This document shows positions 1-12,700 of a stretch of 64,000 nt of DNA, in pieces. Within the stretch, counting starts at the first letter, position 1. Every line of letters starts with the position of its first letter. Source of the stretch: Pagrus major (lineage: Eukaryota; Chordata; Actinopteri; Spariformes; Sparidae); contig NC_133234.1 of NCBI RefSeq assembly GCF_040436345.1, positions 9,362,446-9,426,445 on the forward strand, given 5' to 3'. A model generated the notes under the pieces. The model had not been told where the DNA came from, did no database searches, and saw nothing but the letters and a program-made list of their open reading frames with translations. Position numbers and translations under genes: made by a program.

Positions 1-101
1 CCCTCTCTCTTTATAACTGCTCCACTATTGGTTTACCTTTTTTTACATGACAGTTGAAAAGGTGAATTATTTCAGTTGAAATTCTCTGCAATGTTTTGTA
101 G

Positions 102-3100
102 GTGAGGGGTCAACTGGTCGTCGTAGTCCTCTTCTGGAGGAGGTGGTCCTGTCTGCCATGGTCCCTGTCATCAGTACTTCCTGCTCCCGGCTGCAGCCCA
201 CGTCAGTACAAACTCTCTCATTAGTCTCTCGTTATTTGTCAGATATAAGTGATACTGATATCTGAACTAACTCATGTAAATGTAAAAACATACTAAGCAT
301 TGTCAGGGGAAGTTATTAAGTTTTTTATATATCTGTATATCAGTTCCAAGCTTTGCTAAAAAACAAACAAACACTTAATATGTCTCCAGTTCCTGTCTGG
401 TTCTCACCTTTTCTTATTTAGTCAGTCTCTTTGATTTGTTTTTCACAAAACACTGTCAGAGCATTTTTCATGAGGTTTGTGTGGTTTCCTCTCGGGGTGT
501 TTCATGTCTTCAGGTTGGCGGAAAAGACGGCGTCGAGGGCTGTGTCTCTCTTCCTGGACGGTGATGTTTCTTTTTTGCCTGACAACTCCTTCCCTTCACA
601 CATCCAGCTGCTCAAGGTTTGTATTTACCTGGATTTCAAGTTTGATTACTTAAAACTGAATACAACCCTGATTCCAAAAAAAGTTTGGATGCTGTGTAAA
701 ACATAAATAAAACGCTGACATTATTCTCAATAGAAAAAAGTACAAAAAGTATGGAACAATGCACAGGAACACTTTGTAAAACTGTTGTTGTGAAACACAG
801 TTCGTTTGCAAATGAGTGCACTCTGTATTTGTTTTATACAGCATCCTAACTTTTGTGGACTGTGGATTGTATTAAAAATACTTCTTAGTCATTTAAGACA
901 CTGTCATAAAATGTCATAAGAATTTTTCATATAATTTCTATTTTACAGCCCGAATGTAGTGACTGAGAATCTTTGGATTTGCAGAACTTTTTCAAGTCAG
1001 TGTTTCGTGAAAATGTTTTTTCATTAAGACCATGTTTCCACAGAAGCAGAAGGGGGACTCATGGAGCCAGTCCCAGATGGTTTGTCTGCTAATGGGATGC
1101 GTGTGTTCTTTACCTCGCAGCGTAAGTCTACATTACATCACTTAATTCTGCTTTTACTAATTAGTCACAAATGTTTCTGTCGCTGTTGCTGTTTTCTGAG
1201 TGGTGCATGTTGTCATCCAGGTGGAGGTGCCTCAGATGGATGAGCTGCTGTCTCAGCTGGAGGAGCTGAGCTGCACCTCCAGCCACCCGACGTCATACAC
1301 CTCAGCTGCAAAGTGCTTTGCCGGCCTGGTTAATAAGAGAGCGCAGGGTCAGTTTGTCTGTACACTCTCCTCCTCCTGGTTTTTGTTCCAACATGACAAC
1401 CCAACCGTGTCAACTAACAGCAGCTGTGATGGTTTCTTCTTCAGGTGATTCTCTGGACAGCCTCATTCAGAGCACAATGAAGAGAGTGTGTAGTGAGCTG
1501 GACTCTGAGTCTTCGTCTGTACGCACTCAGGCTTTCACCCTCATGATCTGGGTAAGAGTCACACTGTTTTCAAGAAGTCTGCTTCATGATTGTCAAAATG
1601 TTTGAACAGATAATTAAGACATTTAGTATGTGATATTACACAAAGGTTTTATGTTATTTGACTTATTTTGCAGTCAGTTGTCTATGAACATACTAAGTTG
1701 ATTAAATTAATGAACTTATGTTAGTGTGAAAAGCAGCAGGTGAAGTAAAGTTGCTCTTGTCTCCAGGTTGCCAAGGCTCTGCTTCTCAGATATCACCCTC
1801 TGTCCACAGCACTGATTGACAAGGTAACAACAGTTATATTCTTTCCATTTACAGTTCACAAACTTTTGCAGACATGTGGTTTAAATTTTCTTCCACTGTG
1901 TGTTGTTGAAGCTTTTCTCTCTGCTCGATGATGCCGACCTGGGTCCGATGGCAGCAGACGGCTTCTCGCTGCTGATGAGCGACTCTGCCGACGTCCTGAC
2001 CCGCAGTTGTCATGCAGACATACGCATCATGTACCGCCAGCGCTTCTTCAGCGAGAATTCAGCCAAGTTGGTCCAGGGTTTCAACGCTGTACCCCAAGGT
2101 ATTTGGCACTGCTTAAACCGTTGTGTTTGAAAATGTCTTCTATCATGAAAGACACTTTAGCAGGCAGCCCTGGGTTTAAGCATTTACCGATTCAAATTGA
2201 TCCTCATTTTAATGGTCTGAATACAATTCATAAAATCCTGAGATTGATTTTCAGTGCATGCCATTTCCAGTGGATGTGTCAGGGTCCAAAATTTACACGT
2301 GCCAAGCACCAAATGCACGTAGATTGTCTATTTGCCGAGTAAATCTCTGAATGCTTTTCGCTACACATGGACAAATGTTTGTACCAAAACAGTCATGTGA
2401 TTAAAAATATGCTGTCTGTCCTCTGCTGTCTGTCTGTGGCAGAGTTTCACACACACAACACAAGGAAAGGGACTTCATGGTGCATTCAGGTCCACTTGAA
2501 TGTACCTCGTATACTCAGAAATTGCTGCTCAAAAGCCACAAAGGTTGTTAAAACAGGAACAGGTCTTGATTCTCTGGTCTCTGGTCTCTGGTCCGAGAAT
2601 AAAATGAATGAATATATAAGGAAGAAAAGGGAAATGAGAGAAGGAAATACAACCTTCTTATTCCTTCTACTCTGATTGAAGTCTCTGGCATTTTAACCTC
2701 TGATCTTTTGTGGTGTGAACATTAATAGACACATAGAAGAGTCAAAAGTTTTTATTTAGTTCTACAGTTTCAGATTAAATCAGTTAACTTCCTCCAATTG
2801 CAGTGTCTAAAAGATGATTTTCTCCTGGGCTACATGTAGTTACAAGCTTCCACAGAGGCTTGTTCATGCTCAATAACTCAAAGAATATTTACAGGACATT
2901 TGATATGTGACATTTCCAAAAGAGAACAAATGACCTCAGAGTGAAGCGACTTTGGTCGTCTTGATCCCACATCAACTTTACTCACTGTCTGTCTCCCCTG
3001 CAGAGAAGAAGCCCAATTACCTGAAGGCTCTGTCTAACATAGTCAACAAACTACCCAAACAGGTTCAAGTCACTGAACTACCAGCGGTGAGTAAAGACCA

Positions 3101-4698
3101 AACTGCTGCAAGTGGTCACTGCAAGTTCATTTTCAGTCACAAAGAACTTCAATAACTACAAACGGTCAGCATTAATGTGAAGTTTTTGTCCCTGTCCAGC
3201 TCCTGTCTCTGCTGTTGGAGGCCCTGTCATATCCTGACCAGGGCGTCCAGCTGTCCACCTTGTCCTGCCTGGAGCCCGTCCTCGTCGACCCACCCGCAGC
3301 ACTCATACAGCAGCTAGAGGCTTTGGTCAACAGGCTGCTGGCCCTCATAACTAGTCGAGCCATGGTTAGTGAGATGTCACACCTTGGAGGGTTTTCTCTG
3401 CTGATGTTTCAGAATAAAGAAAAACAGAATATGTATAAGCGATGACAAATGCATCTCCACCCTAAAAATATACATTTAAAGCCAAAGAAGTCTCATAAAT
3501 GTAGAAAATAAAGAAAAATGCAAAAAAACAAGATTAACCAGCTAATCCCTTCTGTTCAAAGGTGCCATACTGCACATATTCAGTTGGACCATACTGTATC
3601 TTGATTGGTCAAATGAAAGCTGCTCATTCTATATTATGAGCATGGTAACTATCTTGATCTATATCTCTTGTTTGTTGCAGGACGTAAGAATCGCTTCATT
3701 GCGGTGCATCTATGCTGTTTCCCGCTTCCCCGTGCATGAGGTAAAACACAAATCTGTCCATGTTTTAGCTGTTAAAACATGTAAAATCACACATTTATTG
3801 TCTTTTCTCGGTCACTCAAGTAAAAATCTGCTCTGAGGAAACTCATTTATCAAAGAATTCTCAATGTTTTAACCTAAAGATCTTACATATTGCACCTTTA
3901 ATTTCCCCTCCACTTCCACCAATAAATGTGGATTCTTCAATGAACCTGTTTGGGTTTCTTATATATTGAAGACGGACTTATTTACTGTCTGGATTGAGAG
4001 TAGTGAGAGTAACTAGTAGCTGCACAAGTTATGATTTTCTCAAAAGAATATTACTGTGAAAGATGGCTGCAGTAGGAAATAGTGTGTCACCCCTCCCAGT
4101 ATATAAATACAGCATATTTGACCTATTAAATTATTACAGTATTACTATTTTTATGGACACTGGAAGAAAATCTTCACAAGCCACCGAGAAGACATACATA
4201 TTATATACATGTACAAACCCAATCATGGCCATCTACAACTACTATAAAATAATAAATAATAAAGTTCCTTCCAACATTTGTCACTGTTTCAGGTGTTGCC
4301 GTTTCGGGCCCGAGTCCTACGAGGTCTGGCCCGACCCCTGGATGACAAGAAGAGGCTGGTGAGGAGCGAGGCGGTTCAGGCAAGATCAGAGTGGTAAGAA
4401 TCAGATCCCACACTGAAAACTCAAATTATAAATACATTTGAAATCACAGTGTGTCACATTTTGTCATGATGTCAATGACTTTAGCCCCTCTAATCCTGTA
4501 AAAAATAAGTGACTATGAACCAGGTGTTAATATGCAAAGGAATGAAATATCCTTACTGTTAAAACATAAAGAAAAGATATAAAATATTTAAAAGGTACCA
4601 GTTACTGCACTGTGTCTTTATAGTTGGTTCCTCACAACACGGTGTCCCTTTCTTGTTTTCCTCATAGGTTCCTGTTGGGAAGTCCTGGGGGAAGGTGA
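102..4698 (+). CDS. mms19: MMS19 homolog, C-terminal part (5' end outside window)
   Basis: MMS19 is the HEAT-repeat adaptor of the cytosolic iron-sulfur assembly targeting complex (with CIAO1 and CIAO2B); it passes 4Fe-4S clusters to DNA helicases and polymerases such as XPD. Twelve exons read through in phase: 102-201, 514-616, 1044-1121, 1221-1347, 1445-1551, 1767-1823, 1912-2098, 3004-3086, 3200-3364, 3681-3740, 4293-4393, 4668-4698. Together they give about 399 codons, against roughly 1030 for human MMS19. Diagnostic stretches are AAKCFAGLVNK, AADGFSLLMSDSADVLTR, KKPNYLKALSNIVNKLPK and the C-terminal WFLLGSPGGR before TGA at 4696-4698. All introns are GT-AG; the first listed exon starts mid-codon, so earlier exons lie left of the window. 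The C-terminal HEAT domain kept here is the part known to contact the CIA partners. Identification is by remembered family sequence, exon boundaries by reading frame and splice sites. Confidence 0.95.
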
Positions 4699-5984
4699 TT
4701 TTGTTCCTCAAGTCTCCCTTCTTCCCTAAACGTGAAGAATACAGATGTGGGGAACGTCAAACTCCAAGACCAGGTACCGAGAATCACGGCTGTGCAATCC
4801 AAACAGCAGCTCCCTCTCCTCGGTCGCCTCCCTTTTTATTATTACTGAAATGTTTTTGTTGTAACTGTCTGTATCTTCATGAACGCACAAATAAGAGTAT
4901 ATGGACTGACTGCGGAGCATTGTCTAAGTAAAAAGAATGAAAATGATCTGTTTAAAATGTAACACGCCTTGTTTATGTTGCTGTCTTTCTTTCTACCTGT
5001 TGGAGTAAATTCAACATCAGATTGCATGGAAGCATTTTTGTTGACAATGCCCATCACAAGAGCCCAAAGTTTCATCTTTTAGGTTTCCTACTCAGTCAGA
5101 TTAGCGGCTAAAGTAACACCCAGAATTCATTTTGTGATTATAAGGAAATGAAGGACAGTATTTTTGAATATTGAGTATGGTTACTTTATAATTGTTTTAG
5201 TATTATCATGTGATGTTCTGGAACAAAATAATAATTTAAAAAAAAGATTCATTTTTCATCTAATCTAATCAAAGTTGTGTGGATCTGGTAAGGAAGTTAA
5301 AGATAATTAAGTTCTAAAATTCAAAATGGCTCCTGATGAATGCACTTTGAATGGGCCAACTGCTATACATCATTTTTCTTTTTTTTATGAGCATTTTGAG
5401 AATGTTTGGCTCCTGGAAACAACAATAATCACTTTGTTGCAGATAAAGATGTGGACCTGAAGCCAAATAAGAGCAGCACTGAACCCAGCAGGCACTGACA
5501 GCCTTTTATCTTCTCATCTGGATGAATGTGTAACTGAGCAGTAATGTCTTAATAGTTGGTGCATTTGATTTGTGTCACTCTGGTATGCCAGCTGGGTGGA
5601 TTTGTTGTTGCGACCTGGGAAAATGTGGATGTGCCAGACTTTCACTGGATTTTCACTGGGTGGCATCAATCGCGCACTTCTACATGTATCACATCTCCAC
5701 TGACATGATTGACATTTTAACATTCATTTTGCAAGTTGATGTACATTGAATGAAGATTGTAAGTTATGAGAATAATGTGTCAACCATCCTCTTCATATTC
5801 TTTCAATATTTGAGCAAATATTGATGCTATATTGTAGTTGAGTCATTTCAGCGAGGTTGGCTGACTTTTGACCTCACATCGACTTATGCCAAGGAAGCGA
5901 AAATATTTAAAATGTCTAACTTAACATGTCATTAAACTTTTCTTTTTAATTAAACAAAAAAAAAACATTTGATGTCATTTGTAT
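4699..5984 (+). other. mms19 3' UTR and downstream flank
   Basis: Low-complexity AT-rich sequence following the mms19 stop. No clean AATAAA is seen; ATTAAA at 5931-5936 is the best candidate poly(A) signal, which would give a 3' UTR of about 1.2 kb. A possible acceptor at about 5442 and a donor at about 4774 would allow a 3' UTR intron, but nothing coding follows in frame. Confidence 0.4.
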
Positions 5985-7202
5985 TATGTTATATATGCAC
6001 ACTTACATGTCATGGTCGCCACTTGTGTGTTGTGTCTGTAAGGATACACGGCTTTGGCATCACACCACCACTTCCGAATCACAAAGGAAACTTTAACCGG
6101 AAAACCCTCCTCTGACCACTTCCTTCACACCTCTCTAACCAGTTTACTATTAAAGTTAGCTCTCTGTGACAGGAGGAGATAGTGCAGCAGAGTCATGTCG
6201 GCGTGTATCAGATACTGTAGCAGCTTCAATATAATATGTGTAGTATTTAACGTGAATAACGGAGGAAATGAAATAAAGGTAGATGTATGCAGCGCAGTAA
6301 ACAACATACACCCCCCTGCACAGTCTCTGTCTCCATCTAGTGGCCGACTGCATGTACTTCAGGAGGAAAGAGCTACAGGTAGGTAAATCACTGCAAAACT
6401 ATTGGTGCAAACCAAGTTCATTCTGTCATTTCAAGTAAAGATAGAGCCTTTAACTGCATCCAAGAGGGTTTAAATTCTGGTGTGATGTTTGCAATAATAA
6501 AGTGACATATTCTTTCACCAAACAGCCAGTTAACAGTAAATACAGCAACGAATGCAGTGTTGTAAAAAGTACCCAACAGTCATATTTGAGTAAAAGTAAA
6601 GAAATATTAATAGGGTAAAAGTAAAGGTCACTCTTACGAATAACTTAGTACTTGATTAAAAGTGTCAATATTGACTTAAGTATCAAAAGTAATTTTCTGG
6701 CAATAAATATACTTAGGAATCAAAGTAGCCAACAAGTAAAAGGAAATTATACATATATATGTATGTTTATACTGTACTATACTGTATTATCGGCCTGGCC
6801 AATTATCTGATCTGATATTCATCATTTTTCTCATTATCACATGATCAGAAGTATTTCTTTATATGTAATTGACAATAAAATTAATTAATTTGACGTGGAA
6901 ACAGACGACTTTTCCAAGTGGATTTTTTTCTGTTGTTCTCAGAGTAACAACTACCCAAAACACAGGACAAAACTTGAGTTAATTCATTCATTTAGTCTAT
7001 AATGAAGACGTTAAAGCAGAGACAAATGATGCCAGGCTGCCTGCATGACTGGATCACCAGTCAGCCTTCATTTTCCCAGGAGATTTCATCCCTGGTAGCA
7101 GAAAAAAAGGCACAATGAAAGCGAGCTTTATGGGGAGCCAATGTAAACGCTGATGGTGTCATTATTCTATAGCCATTACATTGTGCAGTCAACATTTACA
7201 TC
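5985..7202 (+). repeat. Duplicated segment, copy A
   Basis: This 1.2 kb stretch recurs in reverse orientation at about 46215-47148 (copy B). Long runs are nearly identical between the two, for example around 6037-6110, 6150-6400 and 7077-7200. Small indels separate them: copy A lacks about 14 bases near 6113 that copy B has, and copy B has replaced the section matching 6730-7065 by a (GA)n tract. The shared section includes both unique-looking sequence (6010-6550) and the left part of a hAT-like MITE starting at 6555, so the segment was copied as a unit after the MITE inserted. On the minus strand 6001-6020 shows an ATG followed by a GTAAGT splice donor, matched by ATG plus GTAAGC in copy B. 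Confidence 0.85.
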
Positions 7203-7443
7203 ATAATATAATTTAAAACAAAAAACTTGCCAAAATGATTTCCAGTTTACAAATGCACTACTAGTTACTAAAGTAATCAAATAAAAATAGTGGAGTAAAA
7301 AGTACAATATTTGCCTCCAAAATGTAGTGGGAGTGGAAGTATAAAGTAGCAGAAAATAGAGATGCTCAAGTGAAATACACATACTCAAAATTATACTTAA
7401 GTACAGTACTTGAGTAAATGTACTTAGTTGTATTCCTTCACTG
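6555..7443 (+). mobile_element. hAT-like (Tol2-type) non-autonomous transposon, full length
   Basis: The left end is CAGTGTTGTAAAAAGTACCC and the right end is TGTATTCCTTCACTG, giving CAGTG/CACTG termini typical of teleost hAT MITEs. Both ends carry the usual short motifs built on AAGTA and TGAGTAAA. No transposase is encoded. Flanks are AACGAATG (6547-6554) and AATGAAAG (7444-7451), a 6 of 8 match; copy B at 46 kb has AATGAAGG at the equivalent left flank, which matches the right flank here at 7 of 8 and supports an original 8 bp target-site duplication. Confidence 0.75.
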
Positions 7444-7929
7444 AATGAAAGAAACAAGAGTTTATTGAACACTGTCTTTACGGACGTTAAAGACGTTAAA
7501 GGTAAGTATTTTCAGGGCCTGCACTTGTGGGTTTTTCTCCGGGGGCTCCAGTTTCCTCCCACCACCCTATCATGCCAGATAAACTGGTGTGTTTGGTTTG
7601 AAAAAAACAACAATTATAATTTGAAATAATAAAACAATAAAGAGATTGAATTGGAACTATTTTGCTCTGTGTGTTTTATACAGTATTTTCTTCAAGTATG
7701 ATGATGTTTTTTCCATTATTCAAAGTTGAATTTTAGGTCCAGCACATCCAACAAGTTTTTTTTTGTATGCAGGCATACTTTTGGTGTATGTCTTATTCAA
7801 TAATAAATGAACTCATTATCCATCCATCTTGCAAATGCACACACTGGTCATGTGACAAATCCAACAACTACGTGTATGAAATGAGTATCACTACCTAATG
7901 TACAACTTGTTGGTTTCAGAACAACATAT

Positions 7930-8292
7930 TAATTTCATTCAGTTGAGTGTTTCAATTTTCTGCTACTTTATACGTCTTCTCCACTACACCTTGGAGGCAA
8001 ATATTGTACTTTTCACTCCACTACATTTATTTATTAACTTTAGTTAATAGTTACTTTACAGATTGGATGCTGCCTCAGACAACCACTGATTGTGATGATC
8101 AAAAAACACTAAACATCAGATCCTATAATGGGTCGACCCATAGTATGCAGTATATACATACATGTAAATATGTGTAACATTTACACAAGTATTAGTTGTA
8201 TTAGTAACTTTCACTTTTAACAAAGTAATATTTTTAACACAATATCTTAACGTTTACTCAAGTATGATTTTGGGGTACTTTTTACAACACTG
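7930..8292 (-). mobile_element. hAT-like MITE, partial, reverse orientation
   Basis: It ends in TACTTTTTACAACACTG at 8292, the complement of the CAGTGTTGTAAAAAGTA end seen at 6555. The stretch 7955-8030 (TTTTCTGCTACTTTATAC, GGAGGCAAATATTGTACTTTT) is the reverse complement of 7270-7350 in the neighbouring element. Its other terminus is decayed. Confidence 0.65.
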
Positions 8293-8935
8293 GATCCAAA
8301 TCCAGTGTATCTTGAGTTGTAGCAGAACTTCCCTGTTATATTCAACCTGCAGCTTCTATATGAACGACCTGCCTGTTGGCCTTTTTTCTACATCAACAAT
8401 TATTAATCAGCAGGAATGATAAACTGTCCTGGTTGGTTCTCAGGTTGTTCTACAGTAAAGTCAATGTAGACTTTGCCTTTATTATTTTACATTGATGAAA
8501 AGGAGGTGTTCCCTTGGCAAAAACTATTTACAATGAAAATAATACAACAAGGATTGAATAAATACTAACGCAAGGTATCAAACTAAAGTTAAGCATTAAG
8601 CAGTCGCATGTTAGAAGAAAATGAGTTGAAAATAGTTCAACATCTTCTTTTCAACTGACAACTGATGCTGCTGCTGGAGAAGTGGACTGCTGGAGACGCT
8701 TAACATGGAGGTTGGGAGCCATGGACACATTCAATCTCCATCTGTAATCATGAAACAAACATAGTTGTAAACTGTTACAATGAATAGGCTGTAAATTCAA
8801 GAATTATTGGAGCATGGCGATCCATAGTGACTAAAAGTCAGGATATCAGCTTCTGCTGCTCAGATTTTGATGATCTTGTTTTTCAGTTGGTCTCTAAGGA
8901 AGTGCAACACCAAATCAGTGGAGGGATTCAGTATT

Positions 8936-9279
8936 AAATGTGCACTTTGTAGTTTAGGGAACGAAATTTTAATCAGAAGAGAAAGATCTTCATTGAATAA
9001 TTTTTTATGCCTAAACAAACTAAATAAACAAACTTGTTTTCTTGACTGAATAAACAAACTGGGCTTAAAAAACAATACAATCCACACCACGTAAACCCTG
9101 CCACCTTTCTAGCTTCAAACAGTGTTCTGGGTACCTTATTCTCCTCTGGGAACAGCTTGTTTATTCAGTTATGGAATAAATAAATATTTCTTGAGTTTGT
9201 ATTATTACCTCATTAATATTGTAAACATTAAATTTCTGTCCTTGAATTTCTTCTTCAAAATAAACATAGTGCCCCTTTG
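8936..9279 (+). mobile_element. MITE family M1, copy a
   Basis: A 340 bp unit starting TGTGCACTTTGTAGTTT and ending with a decayed form of CATAGTGCACCTTT, so the two ends are inverted repeats. Internal landmarks shared with the copies at 31188, 37416 (reverse), 40757 and 59317 (reverse, shortened) are CCTGCCACCTTTCTAGCTTC, the ACAGCTTGTTTATTCAG box and TGTATTATTACCTCATTAAT. No coding capacity. The family is unnamed here because I cannot search a repeat library. Confidence 0.65.
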
Positions 9280-9404
9280 AATAATCAAATTCTTGACAGT
9301 CGCCTTCATCTTTGTTGGACAGGTCTCATGAAAATGTTTCTGAATGCTAAATAAAGAACACATTTCAAAATCACCCTTTTAAAATGAGAAGAAATGCAGC
9401 ATTT

Positions 9405-9405
9405 C

Positions 9406-9455
<50 letters not shown>
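9405..9455 (+). repeat. (ATT)n microsatellite
   Basis: About 16 tandem ATT units in an AT-rich stretch 250 bp upstream of the get4 start codon. Confidence 0.95.
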
Positions 9456-9456
<1 letters not shown>

Positions 9457-9599
9457 GCGGGAATATTGGATAGATATCTATGGCTACAACTATGGTTTCC
9501 CTATAATGAATAATGAATTAATAATACTTGGTGTGAGGGTACTCATGCTGCCATCGGGGTTGTTTAGTCGTTCACAGAGGTTTCATGAATTTCGTCCAA

Positions 9600-9708
9600 A
9601 TAACCACAATATACCGGCTACGGCAAGCGAGAAGGTTCTGTCTTGTTTAAAGCTTTCCGGTTTCCCACTGTCAACACTTGGCTCGAGCGCTGCTGCGGAG
9701 CAACGACG
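9600..9708 (+). promoter_or_regulatory. Likely get4 promoter/5' UTR
   Basis: Unlike the AT-rich flank, this stretch has several CpG sites (for example TACCGGCTACGGCAAGCGAG and CTCGAGCGCTGCTGCGG) and no TATA box, as expected for a housekeeping promoter. The exact start site cannot be read from sequence. The start codon context is GACGATGT. Confidence 0.45.
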
Positions 9709-12700
9709 ATGTCGGAACAGGAGTCTCTGAGGTGCTCCAGTGCCAGGAACCGTGGAGGTGTACAGAGGGTGGAAGGAAAACTGCGAGCCAGTGTAGAAAA
9801 AGGGGATTACTATGAAGCACACCAGATGTACAGGACTTTATTTTTTAGGTAAGTCTTCGTTTCACGCTCGTAGGTGCAGTTGTAATTGTCATTTGGCTTT
9901 GGGGCCTGCCTGTTCCAGATCATTCGACTGTCAACCTTGCTTCTATGCCTGGCCGTTTATGATTGGATGAATTTCACCGCGGACCCACCCACTCACGTCG
10001 GTCCGACTGTTTGTGTGGACTGCTGTGGTGTCAATCTCCTACAGTCACAAAATAGGACTGATAACTACGGCTAGTTAGCTAGCTAGGTGTTAGCAACACA
10101 AACTGATAATAGCCGAAGCAGAGCTAGCTGGACTGCTAATGCAAGACAGCTAGACAGTCTGTGTATATGCGCCTTTGGAACAGATTCGTCACGTGTAAAG
10201 TGTCAGAATATAGAGGCTAACTGCTCTGTTCACCGCTGTCATTTCCTTAACGTGTGTTGAAGCTGTCCAGCTGTGCTAGCGCTAGCCAGATAGCCACACA
10301 CTGCACCACCGCAGTCTGAACCTGACATGTTTTTCCTACTACCTGGTATATTTTTTGACTAGCTTGATCTACAGCTGGTTATGCTAACATGACACTTTGC
10401 CATATTTGCAGAATCAGACATATGCGTATTCAGAATAAGTTATGGTTTGTTTTCCAGTGTGTACTTCATCAATGAACACTCACATACTTGCAAGTGTACA
10501 TAGCTACCTGCTTCGGTTCAGTATGGACACCCGTATAATGTTCGGGGTAATGATGGTAGTTATGTCACCAAACTGGTTGGCTGTCCACCTCGAGAATAGT
10601 TTACTAAACAAGGTGATCTGCTCAAAATCCAATCCAGTTAAGGCCAAACCTTCCCCATGCGACAGATTGGGCTTGGTACCCTCCTACTTCTACCTCTCTT
10701 GTTCTTTCTCATGACTAGCACTCATGACTGCAACATTAACTCCTGAAATCCTCTCAAACATGTAAATCTTAAAACCACTGCAGCTGTCCCCTGGTCTTCA
10801 AGAATATTATATGATTATTCTAATCATTGTAATAATTTTGACACTTTGTTTTGTATCTCAAGCATAATTGGTGTGCACACATCTTATCTTGCAGCCCCAT
10901 GCTGGACTGGTTTTGAATGATGTAAACAAGACTTGTGTCAGTCTTGATAAGAAGATGGTATCATCTTATGTGCGTAGTGCTGAAACTTCTGTTTTCCCAT
11001 CAGGTACATGTCACAGGCTAAACATGCTGAGGCCAGGGAGCTGATGTACAATGGCGCTCTACTCTTCTTCAGCTATAACCAGGTACATCCTACACTGGAT
11101 TTCTGTTTTGTTGGTTATGTGTTCAGTGTATACATGTTCATGGAAACACTCTAAATAAGGAAATTATAATGTTATGTTTCACAGAAGCTTTGTTGGTTGA
11201 CTGTGTTTATTGTCTACTTTTGCATAATTGAGTATATTATAATTCCGGTGCAATATGTAAGAATTGGCCAATTCTTACTCCAAACAAATAAGTGGGAGCA
11301 TATCACGGGAGTAACTGCTAAATACTCCTAACTTTAGTTGCTGTTAGCTAGTAAGCTCATTTAACTGTGCAGCTATCGTTGTATTAGCCGACTCTGCCCA
11401 GACTGGTGGCTCATAGGACTATCACCTCTTGAGGTACAAAACTGGCTAGGGGCTAGCTGGTTAGCATGCCAATCTCAATAGATATTTCATATCACTGTAA
11501 CACAATTCATAGACATCTTTGACATAACATCAAAACTTCTGTGAAATTTCTTCACATTCTTCTCTCCGACAGCGTCTTGACTCACTCCCTTTTTTTTGAT
11601 TATTGTCAGAAGTAAATCAGCTTAGATACTGTTGTGCCTAACACACAGTACATGCATGATTAATCTTTTAATAATACATCAAAAATTGTATGCCCTGAAT
11701 AATGTGTCAGTTTTTCCCTGTGTTATTGAACATCATACATTTTTTCAAGGGATTTTGTATGTTACAAATGCCAGTATCATGACAACCCTAGCTTTGAGTG
11801 TGCATTAAAAGAAAGCCAGGAGTCAATTAGATGGCAGATTGCTTGTTGGCTGATACGTAATGTAAGATCAATTGATTAAACTAACTAAACCCAAATTCTC
11901 TTGCAAAATATGGAATTAAAAATACGGTTGGTTGTGTTTTCATCCCCAGCAAAACAGTGCAGCAGATCTGTCCATGCTGGTACTGGAGGTGTTGGAGAAA
12001 TCTGAGGCGAAAGTTGAAGATGAAATATTAGGTGAGTGGCAGCCTTCGGCCTTTAAAAGACACCTAATCATGTACAAGACTACCAGTTCTAAACAGTATA
12101 TATTTTTAGAGAGTTGTTTAATAGTGTATAGTTGCAGGGATTTGTTTTCTGCTTTCTTATCTGTTTGAGAAGTCCCATTATTAAATTTTAACTTTTCAAG
12201 TTGATCATTCTATACCAAGTGAGAGATACTTTTCACCACTGAGCAATAGAAAAAAATAATTAAATTAAACTTTCTTTGGAAATAATGCTTTAGAGGAAGA
12301 AGGTTACCCTTGCCAAAAGTGCAAATGTTAAAATGTTTTTACAAGGTCTCCATTATTTACAGTGTGTCCTGATGAAACGTTCCAGTGTTTTATTGTAGTG
12401 AGTTGTATTTATATTGAGATGGCAGTGGGCTTTATGTATGCTTTATGTAGCATATACAAACTATTTACACTATATACTGACCTACTATTGATTGATGCTA
12501 ATACTGTACTGATCTGCTAGTAATATCTCTAGTCTCCATAACAATAACAAATCCCTTTTAAGTCTGCCTTTCAGAAGGACGGCAGGATATTTCAGATCAG
12601 AACGGACATTCTCTGATGTTATTGGATGTGTGTGTCTGTGTGTGGTTGTGTGTTGAGTAGAAAACCTGGCTAAGCTGTTCAGCCAGATGGACCAGAACTC

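Noticed and set aside
4668-5498. Extra mms19 exons giving a longer C-terminus (TPRPDKDVDLKPNKSS, joining about 4774 to 5443)
   Set aside because: That frame is not the mms19 frame, which stops at 4696-4698 with the expected family ending; at most a spliced 3' UTR.
6195-6386. 63-codon frame conserved in both duplicate copies (MSACIRYC / MSAWIRYC) as a small gene
   Set aside because: Conservation is explained by the recent DNA duplication; the flanking non-coding DNA is equally similar and the peptide has no recognisable features.
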